DNA of 64,000 bases, from contig JAQFVV010000036.1 in the NCBI GenBank assembly GCA_028023455.1, forward strand, positions 9,166,719 through 9,230,718, given 5' to 3'. This document shows, piece after piece, positions 35,501-46,457 of this stretch. The DNA comes from Epiperipatus broadwayi (lineage: Eukaryota > Onychophora > Udeonychophora > Euonychophora > Peripatidae). Position numbers and translations under genes: made by a program. Each line of letters opens with the position of its first letter. Position 1 is the stretch's first letter. The notes beneath the pieces were generated by a model that saw only the letters and a list, made by a program, of their open reading frames with translations, ran no database searches and was not told the DNA's origin.

Positions 35501-36276
35501 TCCCCCTCACGTCCAGTAAACATGCAGATTTTGACAAATTGATTAACTGCGGCTGCGCTGCTCCTTTCTGGATCGTAACTATACATCCCCATCCTAACAT
35601 CATCAATGGGTCTACTCCGCATACGTCCGACCTTAATTTCCAATATCTCTACTTTATCCCGCAACTTATCTACGTCACCTTTAAGTTGTTCTACTATACT
35701 ACTATTCTCACCTATATACGTCCCTAGACTATCCCGGTTATTCACTCTTTCTTGTTGGACATCGCTCTGCACATCGTTTATTTTTATATTACACTCATTA
35801 ACGCCATATTGGCATATCCTAATGTATTCCCCTTGTTCATCAACTTTCTTATTTAGATCTATCATTTGCTGCGACCACTCTTTCTTTACTTCCAATGGTC
35901 CAACACCCTGTTCCTGACTTGCAATTTCACTTTTATTATAATTATCGAATTGTCTATTAGATTCTACAGTTTTCGGCTCGTAGTTTTCGTCCCATTTATT
36001 CATAAATGCTCTTTGCTCCTCTCTGCACTGTTCCATGAATGTCCTCTGTTCTTCCTTACATTGCTTCGTGAACTCCTGTTGCTCTTCTCTCTGCTGTTTC
36101 ATAAACTCTTTCTGTTCGTTTCTCATTTGATTTATTAGGTCATATAATTCTCTGTTACTAATATCCCCAGTGGTTAGTTGTGGGTCTGACATCCCAAGTG
36201 AACTCCCACTATTGTCCAACCTTTCCACTTCCTCTAGCTCCTGAACATCCATGACTTTCTTTGACCTAGTAAGCAT
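32533..36276 (-). CDS. gag-pol: Ty3/Gypsy Gag-Pol polyprotein (gag, protease, RT, RNase H, N-terminal integrase)
   Basis: One uninterrupted frame of 1,247 codons starting MLTRSKK. Residues ~50-100 form a Glu/Gln-rich repeat (EEQ-EF/AFM units) likely to be coiled coil. About 230-395 is a capsid-type domain (REEARTWWDSLF). No CCHC zinc knuckle is visible. Protease: ALLDSGSQIS at 455-464. Reverse transcriptase ~640-830, with FDLTASYWQI (725) and YMDDIVIA (788). RNase H: QTDSSG (935), TEKEA (976), LTDHKSLEF (1002). Integrase zinc finger H1156, H1161, C1191, C1194; first catalytic Asp in AIDFYG (1223). Gag and Pol are fused without a frameshift. The frame is lost near 32560; the rest of integrase is at 31805-32557. 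Confidence 0.95.
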   Translation of the reverse strand: MLTRSKKVMDVQELEEVERLDNSGSSLGMSDPQLTTGDISNRELYDLINQMRNEQKEFMKQQREEQQEFTKQCKEEQRTFMEQCREEQRAFMNKWDENYEPKTVESNRQFDNYNKSEIASQEQGVGPLEVKKEWSQQMIDLNKKVDEQGEYIRICQYGVNECNIKINDVQSDVQQERVNNRDSLGTYIGENSSIVEQLKGDVDKLRDKVEILEIKVGRMRSRPIDDVRMGMYSYDPERSSAAAVNQFVKICMFTGREGENPLEHLNGLEKYCELNKLHDEACIAIACSHLREEARTWWDSLFVKPQTLQQYKNIILKDYWGEKIQEDIFYSIVEEKWKPRKSFASFFCQQVTSLRMLTADPLTEKQIVQIVKRNLPDRIKHMIISKESMEPITRILTALDGRPQTTGSVRKNGSENVNIPLANLSYNKLTGRETFVPKECPKIEIKCGNTTSRALLDSGSQISVMSQEMFHRLKKTYPEMKTLPLNAVQVLMANGKKVKLASEQVWVEMQVAEKGYEQVMVILEGLIHDVILGSDFMDRFGCIIDYKGRRVAVNGTWVDFMEDQHGCSEARREGYHIHSAAIGLETTNKITELKNIDEDRRKQLQQILEQHNEVFSEILGVIHGYEHRIRIIDNQPYQARAYPIPYQYRKEVEEQLTKMLQWGIISKCSSSYNNPVVTVKKKDGSIRLCLDARHLNKITLPDINAPPPMWELLDKFRNKRVFSTFDLTASYWQIRLHPNDRKYTAFRYNGYAYHFNRIPFGLKNSGSGLIRCLDQVLSKEIKDVVMMYMDDIVIASENISEHLEQVRRFLEECESKGIRINLKKSHLATSEVEFLGHVVSAAGVTPNPDKIRAIQEFPTPRNKKHIRSFLGMCNFYNRFYQGFMIDMGPLLQLLKKDQPWTWEREQESSFRKVKTGFLNKVILTYPDFNKPFVVQTDSSGLGLGATIFQIQEGGHHGVLAFISRLLKGAEVNYTVTEKEALAVIWAFKRFRQYLLGSEIVVLTDHKSLEFINQSFLSNSRLIRWSLFLQEFNYKVIYCKSKNNIVADTLSWYPVGMEQRRGGGEPYIAEMEISTGQTIQQSMRKLKHYQKEDAECGQIIKYLKGQPVGERAGNMLWKDRNYCCMKGGFLQRILKRKGKTRIVLPRKLRIPTVEYIHETYGHYGTCKVEGLINQWFYWPEMRKQIADIIRACEVCAKTKPPNTSNVGPLHLIITKQPNTLLAIDFYGPLPAFNRKKYLYWSCMMCFRN

Positions 36277-37431
36277 TTACGTATTGAATCCGATTGTGAA
36301 CACTAACTGAATGGTTTTTTAAAACGAACTCCTTTTTCTCTCTTGTTTTATATTCTAAAATTTATGGCGATTATTTACTATTCGAACGCCAATGTTCGGA
36401 CTACTCCACACCCAATTATGTGTTATGTACCCGCTCAATCTCTACCTATCCTCGTATCTCTGCTTATACCAACACCACTCCTACTCTATTACTAATTTTC
36501 GACTAACACTCGCATATGCACAACTCAATTGCGAACTCTATCTCAACGTATATCTTATACTCTCTGTACGGTTATATAACGACCGCAAAAGTACCAATGT
36601 GCGTGTGAGAAAATTTAAGTTATTAGCTAAGTAAGTTTTGAAAGTTTAATAATTACTCCTATTAAGTATTTCCATCACAGCTAGTCAATCACATGATATA
36701 CATAATTATTCCGTATGACTCCACGTTTCTTTAGATTGCGTTAAAAAAAATCTCGGAGTAAACAATGCCGCGGTCTCTTTTACCTCTGTCTTTCGTTCCC
36801 CCTTTTTTTTTTTTTTTTTTGCACTAAACGGAAATAAATTAACAACCTTTCTCTATTTCACTGACAAACTTAGATCGTCTACCTTGTAGTTTTTTTACAA
36901 AATCTAACAATAGGTTTTAAATACGTTTTCATTGTTACAAACAAATTAGAACTAGCTAGTTCTTGTCAACAATCGTGTATCGCGCAATTCAAACTTCAAA
37001 ATGTCTTATCAATATCTAATCGCTACGAAATTAGTGGCAAACTTATCCATGTGAAAGTTATTTCATATTATAACTGAATTTATTACTCTTTCTAAGAATA
37101 ACCCTTCCCTTTTCTTTCCTTTTTTTTTTTTTTTAAAAAAAATTCCCAAACTGATTTTTCACTTGCAACCTCTATTCTCTAATACCAAATACCCACGTGT
37201 CATTTCTACACGAATATAACTATTTCATTTTCCCATTCGCTCTATTTCAAAATCGTTCAAACTCTGTTATACACATTTTTCTCTCTTTTTTTTTTTTTTA
37301 CTTGCCACGTCAACTCATTGTCGTCTCTAATATAATAATCATTAAAAATACATTTTCGAGATTTGCCTTTCACTTTATGTGAATTCCGGCTTCGGTTACG
37401 TTCAAAATCTTCGGACTGGCCCCCAAATTTA
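36277..37431 (-). other. Untranslated leader of the Ty3/Gypsy element
   Basis: 1.15 kb between the 5' LTR and the gag start on the minus strand. It contains homopolymer runs (e.g. 36803-36820, 37120-37142) and no conserved frame. An unusually long leader that may hold the packaging signal; that is inference. Confidence 0.7.
37408..37431 (-). promoter_or_regulatory. Primer binding site of the Ty3/Gypsy element
   Basis: Immediately inside the 5' LTR the minus strand reads TAAATTTGGGGGCCAGTCCG. TGGGGGC plus the later TCCG match the tRNA-Pro-type primer site TGGGGGCTCGTCCG in most positions. The match is imperfect, so the tRNA identity is tentative. Confidence 0.5.
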
Positions 37432-38829
37432 TGTAACTGGCATGCCTCCGATCCATCTATACGGCCGTTTCTAGGTTCATACCCTATCAAGCATAACCTG
37501 ACGGAGGCAACCAGCTACACAAAATATGTATATAGAACGGATTAGTAAGAATATAATATATTCAATTACTACCTTACCGGTTGAGTTTGACCTAATAAAA
37601 TCAAATCAAACTATATTTCCCAACCGATTGTTCTTCCTGACATAAAAAAAAATAATAATGGTTGACATAGCAAGTAATTACAGTAATGCAAATTTTAAAA
37701 CGAGGTTTATTGGTTATCTAACATAAAACATAATTTCTATAATTTCGAGGCGTATTAATAATAATAAATACGTGTATAGAGTGTTAGTATGAAATGTATG
37801 TAAATAAGTTTCTTATAAATGTTCGTTCAATTAAAGTTTATATGTATCAGAGTTATATAAAGGAATAATCGTTCAATTACAGTTTCTATGTATCAGAGTT
37901 ATATAAAGGAATAATTCGCATTCTTGATTCCCTTGGAATTATGATTACTAGGAGTTAATAAGTTAGCATGCTAATATATGATTACCTAGGTAAACGGTCC
38001 TGGCAATTTATTCAGTCACTTCTTCGAACTGTGTTGTGGGCGTCCCACTTCTTTTGTAGAGCGGTTCAACTCCGGATAGTTTCCTCGTAACGGTTTCCAA
38101 ATGGCACGGAGACATAGGTTGGTGAGCGAGGGATTATCTTCATTTCATCGGTGTTACAGGCTGGCGTATGGAGTAGCGTTTCGAACCGGCGCTCGAAAGT
38201 ATTTCTTCTACTCGATCATCATTTCTTTAACTATATCCTGGGTGGCAGTTAAACATTTCGCTAGGAAAAAAGGATTTCCTTTTTTTTTGACAACTGGGAT
38301 CACTCCTTTTTTTTTTTCACCGCTCTACTCTCTCTTAGTAAAAAAAAAAACTCCCCTCCCCTTTGTCTTGTGGATCACGTTTTCACACCTACGGCCATCT
38401 TTGATCTTAAAATAGTTTAATTACTCTCCCTTTCATTTGTTACATTTATTCTTCTCTAATTAAACTTATTACATTTGTTTTATTTATTTATTTCTCTTAA
38501 CCATCACTCTATGAATTTCTCAGTAATTATTTCCATGATTTTTACCGTAAGAGTTTCATCTTTTTTCCTTCCTAGAAAAATGCTTTAGTACAACAAAATT
38601 CGACATTTATTTTATTTTATAACTCCCATTCATTCTTTCACTCCCATTTACTAGCTGATAACGATCTTTAAATGTTATACCAAATTCCTTCTACAAACCA
38701 CTAATTCTTATCTAACTCGTCTGTCATCTTATTTACAATCTTTTTTCTTTCCTTTTTTTTTTCTTTTTGATATTTGACCTAACTGAATATACATATTATA
38801 TTAAATATATGTGATCACCACGTGCTATC

Positions 38830-38832
<3 letters not shown>
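37432..38832 (-). repeat. 5' LTR of the Ty3/Gypsy element
   Basis: 1,401 bp, the partner of 29851-31254. Differences I can see include T/C near 30483 versus 38063, G/A near 30568 versus 38148, C/T near 31154 versus 38733, and C/T in the terminal TGTAACC/TGTAACT. Confidence 0.95.

Positions 38833-38895
<63 letters not shown>
38833..38895. repeat. TA microsatellite, insertion site of the Gypsy element
   Basis: About 30 TA units directly after the 5' LTR. The matching TA run before the 3' LTR is short (29838-29850). Confidence 0.9.
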
Positions 38896-38899
<4 letters not shown>

Positions 38900-40242
38900 T
38901 TAAGCTACTATGTTTTGGCTTATTGTATAATTCAGATTTGCATATTAAATGTCTATTCATATTATAAGTAATTAGTTAAATTTTAAGTCTCAAATATGTT
39001 TTACTACTCCTTAGTTTTTTATTATAAGCTATATAGATTACTCAGTAATTAATCCCTTTTGGCACATTTTAAGTATGCTAATATGCAAATCAGTGGATAG
39101 TAGTTTGGCAGATTGAAACTATAGGTTGTGCTTTATTTCATTTAATATTTGATATTTGGAAAGCATTGTGAATGTGCTTTTATGAAGCCCTTCTGTGCAG
39201 TACACCTTGCTATTGTATTCTTATTAAAATGGGCATTGGTTTTAAGAGCCATCCCATGGGCTTCTGTTTTAAGGGCTACCCCATTATTTCGTTCAAAATG
39301 GAACATGAATATCCAGATTGTTATGTAACCTGCTCCCATCACCCAAACTAATATTTTCACTTATTTTAATATAGCAAGTTGTATGGTCCACAGAAAACAA
39401 GTACTTGGTACTGAATCCCATGTGTAATTGTGCATTTGAGCCGCAACCCTTATTTAGCTTAGGTAGCACCATAGTTTTGGAAGCCATGCTGCAAACAAGT
39501 CAGGCCATTCTTCTTTACACTAAGCAGTTTAGCATTGATCTGAACTTCAGATCTGGTTTATACCAACGATCCACATAGGAAACACATTTAAAGTTCATTA
39601 TGCAATATGAATAAATAAGTTTAGTTATTGGTTATCATTCTTGTAAAATTTAACTCTTGGCAAATCAGTATGAATGGCATAGCATAATTAAGGCATTAGG
39701 GTAGACATACATAAAATTATTAACTTGCAATAATATTGGAATTAAATGATTAAATGCAGTCAAATGGAAAATCTGTAATTTACATATTCACCATACCACC
39801 TGCATGTGCAGTGTACAGAGCACTTGTTTGTCATTGTTAGTGTTATTTTGCAATCATTAAATGATATTAAACATATTGATGTCTGTTGTCTTATTCACTC
39901 CATATTAAGTCACTTTCCAAATTTATTAATATATGCATTATCTAGACAGCCATAAGTATGTGTGTGTTTACTAAGCTATCAGTAATTTTTATTATTCCCT
40001 GAGTCTCTTGCTCCACCGTTTGCTACTGCCAGAATGTGAATTAAGAAACCCTGAGTGTGACCTCATAATGTCATTCATAGGGTAGCAAGTCATGGAGCAC
40101 TTATAAAAATGATGAGATGCAATCAGATTTGAGGTCTCAATCCCTCATCTAGATCGGACTTGGTATAATGTGCCAAACTGTGGATTTTGTTTTGTGAATG
40201 TAAAATATGACTGTTACAATAATTTTCTACCATTATTGATCC

Positions 40243-40455
40243 ACTTTAAATTGAAGATCTCTCCAAGTTCAATGCGGCTTCTCTCAACTCTTGTTTCTCT
40301 TTTCTTTATCATACCAGTACACTTTCTAATTTCATCTCTTTCTCCATCATGTGATTTTTATCTAGGTTTTATACATTATCTTGGCATCCAGTTTAAGATT
40401 GCAATTGTCCATCTATTATCATATCTTCTAGCAACATGTCCAGCTCAAATCTGAT
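40243..40455 (-). pseudogene. RTE-clade LINE tail fragment
   Basis: On the minus strand it gives DNRWTIAILNWMP and a downstream ERDEIRKCTGMIKKRETR-like sequence. This is the same C-terminal region as 9431-9790, with different stops and indels. It begins exactly where homology between copies A and B ends, so it may mark an insertion at the edge of copy B. Confidence 0.7.
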
Positions 40456-41354
40456 GTCAATAACGCTTGATATAAGAACATATAACTGCAAATTAACAAG
40501 TATGGTAATTATTCTAAAGGCAAAAATAATTTGCTGATATAATTATAAATCCATTATAAATATGATAATCCATTCTTCAATAAAGCATTATATAATAATT
40601 AGTAATATTTTAGAATAGAATTCATTATAAAAATTATTTGATGTATAAGAATACTTTTTTCCATTTAATTGTTAACATTTAAAGTAAACTTGTAATTCCA
40701 AATGTTGTTTGTCTTTTTATGTTGTTTTTATTAATATTTACTATCAACTTAATATCTGTTGCTAGACATTTCCCCCCACAATTGGGCCATATACCAAAAA
40801 TTGTATTAATTAATAGAAGACAGATGATAGTGTTCAATAATTCTCTATTGCTATTTTATCCAATATTTCCATAGTAATTTTCAGCTTATGGCTTATATGT
40901 ATGAGGAACATTGAAAGTATGATTGTAGAACAGTATAGTTGGTATCATGTGACAGTGTTATTTGACATTATATGGGTTATATAGAATTCCTGTTCAAAGA
41001 ATAGATGTACCTATAGTTGTCAAAAATTAAGAGCCCATAATATTGCAGAAAAGAGTTTGCTATTAACTGAAAAGAGATACTTTGATTCATCTTGGATGCC
41101 TTAAAGGAACCAAGCAGGGCAAATTCCTAATGTCCACTCCATATGTTCTTGCCATTGCAGCTGTTATCTCTATGTGATAATTCATATAGGATACGAACAT
41201 GGATGGGCTGCTCACTAACATGCATTAGCCAGTGTGGTGAGTTTATTGGCTTTTTACCACTGAGTTTAAGAATACTTAATCCCAGGAGGTAGTGGTTGGT
41301 GGCTGAAGATGGAGGGTGCTAAGAATCCCCTTATTGCAAACTCAAGCTGCCATT
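40456..41354. other. Unassigned sequence between RTE fragments
   Basis: AT-rich, no supported gene. It may include decayed LINE body, but no RT motif is readable. Confidence 0.35.
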
Positions 41355-41577
41355 GGATGACAACTTTTTATTTAGGTACTTACAACTGCAGATCCCTTTC
41401 AAGTGAAGGAAGATTGCAAGAGTTAGAAGAACTGTCTTATATTAAATGGAACATTATTGGACTTTGGGGAGTTAGAAGAACTGTCTTATATTAAATGGAA
41501 CATTATTGGACTTTGGGAAGTTAGAAGAAAAGGTGAAGAAACAATTGATTTAAAAAGTGGACATAAACTACTATAAA
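41355..41577 (+). pseudogene. RTE-clade LINE, N-terminal endonuclease fragment
   Basis: Reads LGTYNCRSLSSEGRLQELEE followed by LSYIKWNIIGLWEVRRKGEE and TIDLKSGHKLLY. This is the N-terminal motif set of RTE apurinic-type endonucleases (family pattern GTYNVRTL...IIGLSEVRR). A 49-bp direct duplication (41421-41469 and 41470-41518) repeats the LSYIKWNIIGL part and disrupts the frame. Only the first ~65 residues of the endonuclease are present, and the sequence then switches abruptly to retrozyme-like DNA. Confidence 0.8.
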
Positions 41578-41579
41578 TG

Positions 41580-41865
41580 CACACTCCACACTCCAATTCT
41601 TCAACCATCAATCTAATTGAAAATCCGGTGATGGAATGCTCAAAGGCTACTCCGAGGCCAAAATTCTTGTCACACCCATGTTGACCTAAAGTCAATCTGA
41701 CCCCTCATGTACAGGGCATAATCCATTTAAACATATACAAGGAATGGGCAGACATTTCTATTATGTGGCCCTTTGAGCATTCCATCACCAGATTTTCAAT
41801 TAGATGGACGGTTGAGAGTTGAAGTGTGGAGTCGTGCGAAAGTATGTGCTCATATACTCTATATA
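41580..41865. repeat. Inverted pair of retrozyme-family fragments without ribozyme
   Basis: 41580-41755 is a minus-oriented piece of the 473-bp family: on that strand ATGTCTGCCCATTCC, then CAACATGGGTGTGACAAG, then GAGCATTCCATCACC. 41760-41865 is a plus-oriented piece with GAGCATTCCATCACCAGATT running to GTGCTCATATACTCTATAT. The segment that would hold the hammerhead is deleted in both, making a ~100-bp hairpin. Confidence 0.65.
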
Positions 41866-43362
41866 TTAATTTGGTTAAAGAATTTGATTTTATCTTTCGA
41901 AGAATTTTATTATTTACAAGATTTTAGATATTTGCATAGATATTTGTATTACCCTGTAGTGTCATTTTATAAGATTTTTGAAATAATACTTAATAGGAAT
42001 CAGGAATAAGCACTTTATTCAAAGTCAAATTTTAGCATGAATAGTAAAATAAAATAGGTACAAAGTTAGATGAATCGCTTGCATTGGTATTAACATATTT
42101 ACAATTATATAGCATTAACTTCTCTTCACTGTTTCTAGATTGAGGATTATTTTCCTAAAGAAAGAAAAAAAATGTTAGAAAAAGTTAAGTAAATATTTAC
42201 AACTACGCATAATCCTACACAGAAATTAGCTAACAAATATTTATATGCATCATTGCACCCACCATTCTTTCATTCTATCTACTTGTCAAGTACTATAATA
42301 TATTGATACCAGAATATTATTATTACAGTGAAAAAAAAATAAAAAAGCTTAAATTTATAAAGCTACTCCACCTAAACATCAGTATAAATTAAAATAAGGA
42401 CATAAGAAACAACAACAATTTATTTGATTTGAAGATGATTTTGAAATATGCAGCCCATTTCAGAATAAACTTATTCTTTTTACTACAACATTTTTTTATT
42501 AATTGTTCATTGTTCTACAAAATATTTTACTAGAGATATGCTGGTATTGATAAAAAAAAAAAACAATAGCAAAGATAAAATTTTGATTATAAAAATTGGT
42601 CTAAGTTTAAATCCACAACTTGTATTAGAATTTTCTAAATTTTATATCAAAATATTCACTTCAACCTCCTAAACTTCCTTATTTGTTTCTTCCTTATCGT
42701 TTCTATTCATTACGTCTTGATTTCTCACATTTCATATGTAATGCTTTTAATTTTCCTTCTATATCCTTTGCCTCTCCCACTCTTCTCTTTGGCTTGCTAT
42801 CTCCATTGCATTACTGATTGTCATCTACATCTCGTCACCCCGTATCATTCTTATCTACGTTTTCCTCAATTTCTCCTGACTTTTTCTTTAAACTATCTTC
42901 ATTTACAAAACCATTTTTTTCACTTCTTTTATCACATTTATACATGATCTACACAACCATACACTTTTATATTCGTCCTAGTTTTATTTAAGCACTGCAG
43001 ATGTAAAAACTTACTACATACTCTATATGCTATCAAAGCATGCCTCATTTCCTTCTGATCATCATGTATACATTGGGATATATACACATGTGCTCCATAT
43101 TTCCTTATTTTTTCAATTTCTACTCTATATTTAAAAGTGATTTTTCTACCACTGTCCAAACGTCTATACAATGTTGTCTTCTTTTTTATATTGGAGAATG
43201 ATAAACATGTTCTCCCCTAAACCTCGCACCTCAACATTACCCCTCTTTCTCAAAATAAATCACTCTCACTTAAATATTTTTTATTAGCAACGTAAAAGCC
43301 AACTAATCTTATGTAGATTTTAGTTTTTAAAGCGTCATTACAACACAATTATATATATATAT
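41866..43362. other. AT-rich sequence; low-confidence LINE-like traces
   Basis: About 42715-43170 is less A/T-monotonous. On the minus strand it gives open pieces (MYRRLDSGRKITFKYRVEIE near 43171; ISNAMEIASQREEWERQR near 42810) that faintly recall LINE C-termini. No catalytic motif is present, so no gene is called. Confidence 0.25.
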
Positions 43363-43512
43363 AATTGTAATTATAATTGAAATAATAAATTTAACGGTTT
43401 ACAAACTATTACAAACAATCCTTAAATCCGCAGAAGTACTTCTGCGGATTTAAGGATTGTTTGTAATAGTTTGTAAACCGTTAAACTTATTATTTCAATT
43501 ATAATTACAATT
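43363..43512. repeat. Near-perfect 150-bp palindrome
   Basis: Arms 43363-43437 and 43438-43512 meet with no spacer at GAAGTACTTC, and I see a single mismatch (ATAAATTTAACG versus ATAAGTTTAACG). The flanks are TA-rich on both sides (43350-43362, 43533-43549). Non-coding; cruciform-capable. Confidence 0.9.
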
Positions 43513-44222
43513 TTGTTTTTAATTAACGGACATTATATATATATATAATCGCCAAGATTTTTCATCAATCCTTCCAAATCCAATTAAATCTATTTCTCTT
43601 TGATCGTGAACTTGCATATTTGATCTTCAACATTTAAGACCTGCTCCAGTGATAATTTTCTAATCTTGTGGTCTAACCAAATTATGTGTACAGTGGAACT
43701 TGTACAAAGTTAAAATGATCAACTCGTCAAAACGGCCATATTTTTTTTTTTTTTCATATTTTTTATATTTTTTGCAAGATTTACAAAGTTATCAGCAGTC
43801 TGAATCGTATGTGTGCGAGAAACTAATAAGCGACAGTAATTGCACCAAACTGAATCTGAATAAGTACATTTGTAATAAAACTAAAAATTTCACACAAAAA
43901 TGATTAAATATGACATGGCATTATGCAATTCCCAAAAGTTACTCCAAATATAGATATTTAAGCCTCTCATGAAATTGCAAAACAATCACTAAAGCAAAAT
44001 TGGCCAAAACAAAAAATATTAATATATCTAAAATATTAGCATGTCTAAATATTATATCTAAAAAAATATATCTATATTTGGCAAGGAATTATAAAACGCT
44101 TAAAATGAAAACATACAGTATAATATATAACAGGAATTGTTTTAAGAGAATAAAATTTTGTACCAAAATGGAAGCTTAAAGAGTTAATTTTTATTTTTCA
44201 AAAGGAAGACTTAATACGTGAT
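43513..44222. other. AT-rich sequence; possible 3' flank of the minus-strand gene
   Basis: No supported gene. If the exon ending at 44223 is real, its 3' UTR would lie here on the minus strand. Confidence 0.4.
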
Positions 44223-44394
44223 TCATATAAAATTGTCATAACCGGCAGCTTGTAATTGAGCAGTTTTATATGTTGGCCACCAGTCCAAATAAATTGTCGA
44301 TTCTTCTTGCACATTTTGGTTGATGTTTTCCATAGTTGCCACTGTTCTATCATAAATCTCATGATGAAACACTGGGTCTCCCCTCACATCCATT
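44223..44394 (-). CDS. Candidate terminal exon of a micro-exon gene, unrecognised family
   Basis: On the minus strand AAATTCTTCTAG precedes a 56-codon frame ending in TGA (44223-44225). One base completes a split codon before ATG GAT GTG. The peptide opens MDVRGDPVFHHEIYDRTVAT and ends AAGYDNFI. Several tyrosines lie in acidic contexts (EIYDRT, IYLDWW, GYDNF), which could suit a cytoplasmic tail with sorting or phosphorylation motifs; that is inference. The frame also stays open ~85 bp upstream, so the acceptor is not certain. The entry phase (one leftover base) matches the exit phase of the upstream micro-exons. I do not recognise the family. Confidence 0.45.
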
Positions 44395-45436
44395 CTAGAA
44401 GAATTTGTCCAGCTTGGTTTTTTTCTTTTTGTGCAAAAGGCTGTCTTCAATTTTAATGATTTTTTTAAGGCCTCCAATGTTCATTTTTCTTGCCCTATTA
44501 TACTGGAACAAACTTCCTGCATATAGTGATCTCAATCTATTACAGCTGTGTTTTTCCCCATTCTATGGATGTCAATCTGTGAGCCCAGCTGTAAATATAT
44601 ATCAGATTGCTGCCAAAATGGAATTCTGGAACCCTTCAATCATGTTCCCTTATGAATGACTATTTTTTATTACATCCTCGAATGTCACAAAGCCATTACT
44701 TATCCAAAGTGTGGATATATTTGAGAGCATTGATCTTAATAGTGAGTAAACTCAAAATGTTCAATATTTTGTACTGTTTAACGAAGAAAAAATGTAATAT
44801 TAATCAGAAAATGGAAAAGTAAATTAGCACTGAAGTTAAAAAAACACTTTGAGAAAAACTTGTCCGAATGAAATCTGGACAATAAACGAAAGTGTAAAAT
44901 GATGACGATGAGATGAGATCTGGATGAGATCGCGGGGTTTATTTGACATGATCATAAATATTAAATGGCATAACATGTCTCCTGCATTGCATATTTAATA
45001 TGTAAATAATGTTATTAAAATAAACAAACCTTAACTTATCTTGCAAGCAAAAATAAACCTAGTCAATGCACAGGCGATAACTAACTTATCCTGACTGCCA
45101 TCTTCAGGGAAATTTTTAAAATAATAGTGTCACTATTGAAAAATTAAATTTCAATGTTTTGATTTATTACGTTTGTATTCCTGTATGCATCTACCTTTCT
45201 AAAAACTGTCCATACCAATAGCACCATTCAATCTTTCAAACAAATCATAAAAGCAAAAGGACTTCTGAAGTTCAAATTAGATCCAGCTGTAAAACTGGAA
45301 AATAGATTTTTCTCCAGAATTTTACAAATGCCTAAATTCCTCTGTGAATATTCACATTATTCGTACTATACAAATAAAAATAAGCTATAGAATAGAAAAT
45401 TTAAAATATAAATTAATAAATCATAAATAAACTTAC

Positions 45437-45457
45437 TTCATCACGATCCTGGAAGTC
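45437..45457 (-). CDS. Candidate micro-exon, 21 nt
   Basis: On the minus strand TTATTGTGTTAG / 21 nt / GTAAGT, with good acceptor and donor consensus. Read with one base before and two after, it encodes TSRIVM. One alternative frame has a stop. It is homologous in position and flank to 46458-46478. Confidence 0.4.
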
Positions 45458-46262
45458 CTAACACAATAAATAAAAATAATTATAAATAATTATTACTTTA
45501 ATCATATATTATATTTACATAAACCCTAAATAAAACATAGAAAAATGTTATATTTTAATTATTGATACTTGAGTATTTCAATGATTAGTTTTTTTTAGAT
45601 TTTAACTTAATAATAAATTATTAAATAAATAGACATTTTTTTAATAACGTTCGCGTTCTAATATTATCCACAAAGCTTTAAGACACAAATTCTTTTTAAA
45701 AGTGAAAAAAATACAATTACTAAATCACCCAATAGTTATCAATCAAAACAATTTTTTCTCTTCATTATACAGCGCCATACTTAGCCAAGCTCGTCATTTT
45801 TAAACAATAAATATAGGATCATGTTTTTGATTCTAAAATTTAAAGTTAGTTTGCAAAAAGCATAATGAAAGGAAATTTACAATAAAAAAGAAATTTGCTT
45901 ATTCAGTTGAGATATATTGGACCATAAATAATTAAATTTAGAAAGTTATATATTAAGATTATTATGTTTGTCTTTGAAAAGTGCCCTATATCCAAAAACG
46001 AGATATCATATGTAACATTTTAATATCTAGTTTCCTACATTAAAAAAAACAACAAAAACATTTATTATATTGATTTTAGAATCAATGATAGACATATACC
46101 CATAGTAAGTAAAAACATCTTGGGGGGGGGGGGGCAAAATTAGAACTTTCTACTAGTATTTAAAAAATAAAACTTAAAACACCTTTTCTTTTATAGATTA
46201 ACGTTGCATTTAAAATATCATACTAAATGTAAAATTTCATAAGGGAATCTAAAGCAACTTAC

Positions 46263-46283
46263 CGAATAATAATTCCATCATTT
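46263..46283 (-). CDS. Candidate micro-exon, 21 nt
   Basis: TTTGTCTATTAG / 21 nt / GTAAGT on the minus strand. In the shared phase it encodes NDGIII; frame 0 has a stop. The flank CTAATAGACAAAAA (plus strand) is shared with the exon at 59730-59759, so these two are duplicates. Confidence 0.4.
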
Positions 46284-46457
46284 CTAATAGACAAAAAAAA
46301 GACTTATTAATGAACAATTTTTTAAAAAAAATAAATACAGCAATATCATTACTACAAAGGCATAAATTCTTATGTGACTTCACATAATTTGTATTATATA
46401 AATAAAATTAATAAAAAGGTATCCAATACAAATTTTACAAAATTACAAATAGCTTAC

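Larger units (their letters stand above)
29851..38832 (-). mobile_element. Ty3/Gypsy LTR retrotransposon, near full length
   Basis: An 8,982-bp element read on the minus strand: 5' LTR 37432-38832, leader, gag-pol, polypurine tract, 3' LTR 29851-31254. LTRs start TGTGATAGCACGTG and end GTTACA on that strand. They differ by only about four substitutions plus poly-A/T length changes over 1.4 kb, so the insertion is young. It sits in a TA microsatellite of copy B (ATAT on both sides), which matches the TA run at 17888 in copy A. Integrase is interrupted, so this copy cannot complete its cycle by itself. Confidence 0.95.
21889..40218 (+). repeat. Copy B of the 2.9-kb repeat, split by three nested insertions
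   Basis: Copy-B sequence is found at 21889-22315, 28292-28341, 28840-29850 and 38833-40218, in the same order and orientation as copy A (16455-19311). The gaps are filled by the foldback element (22319-28291), the retrozyme-like element (28342-28839) and the Ty3/Gypsy element (29851-38832). Copy A therefore serves as an empty-site reference for all three insertions. Confidence 0.75.

Noticed and set aside
33301-36138. Several 60-100-codon plus-strand frames
   Set aside because: All are antisense shadows of the long gag-pol frame, without motifs.
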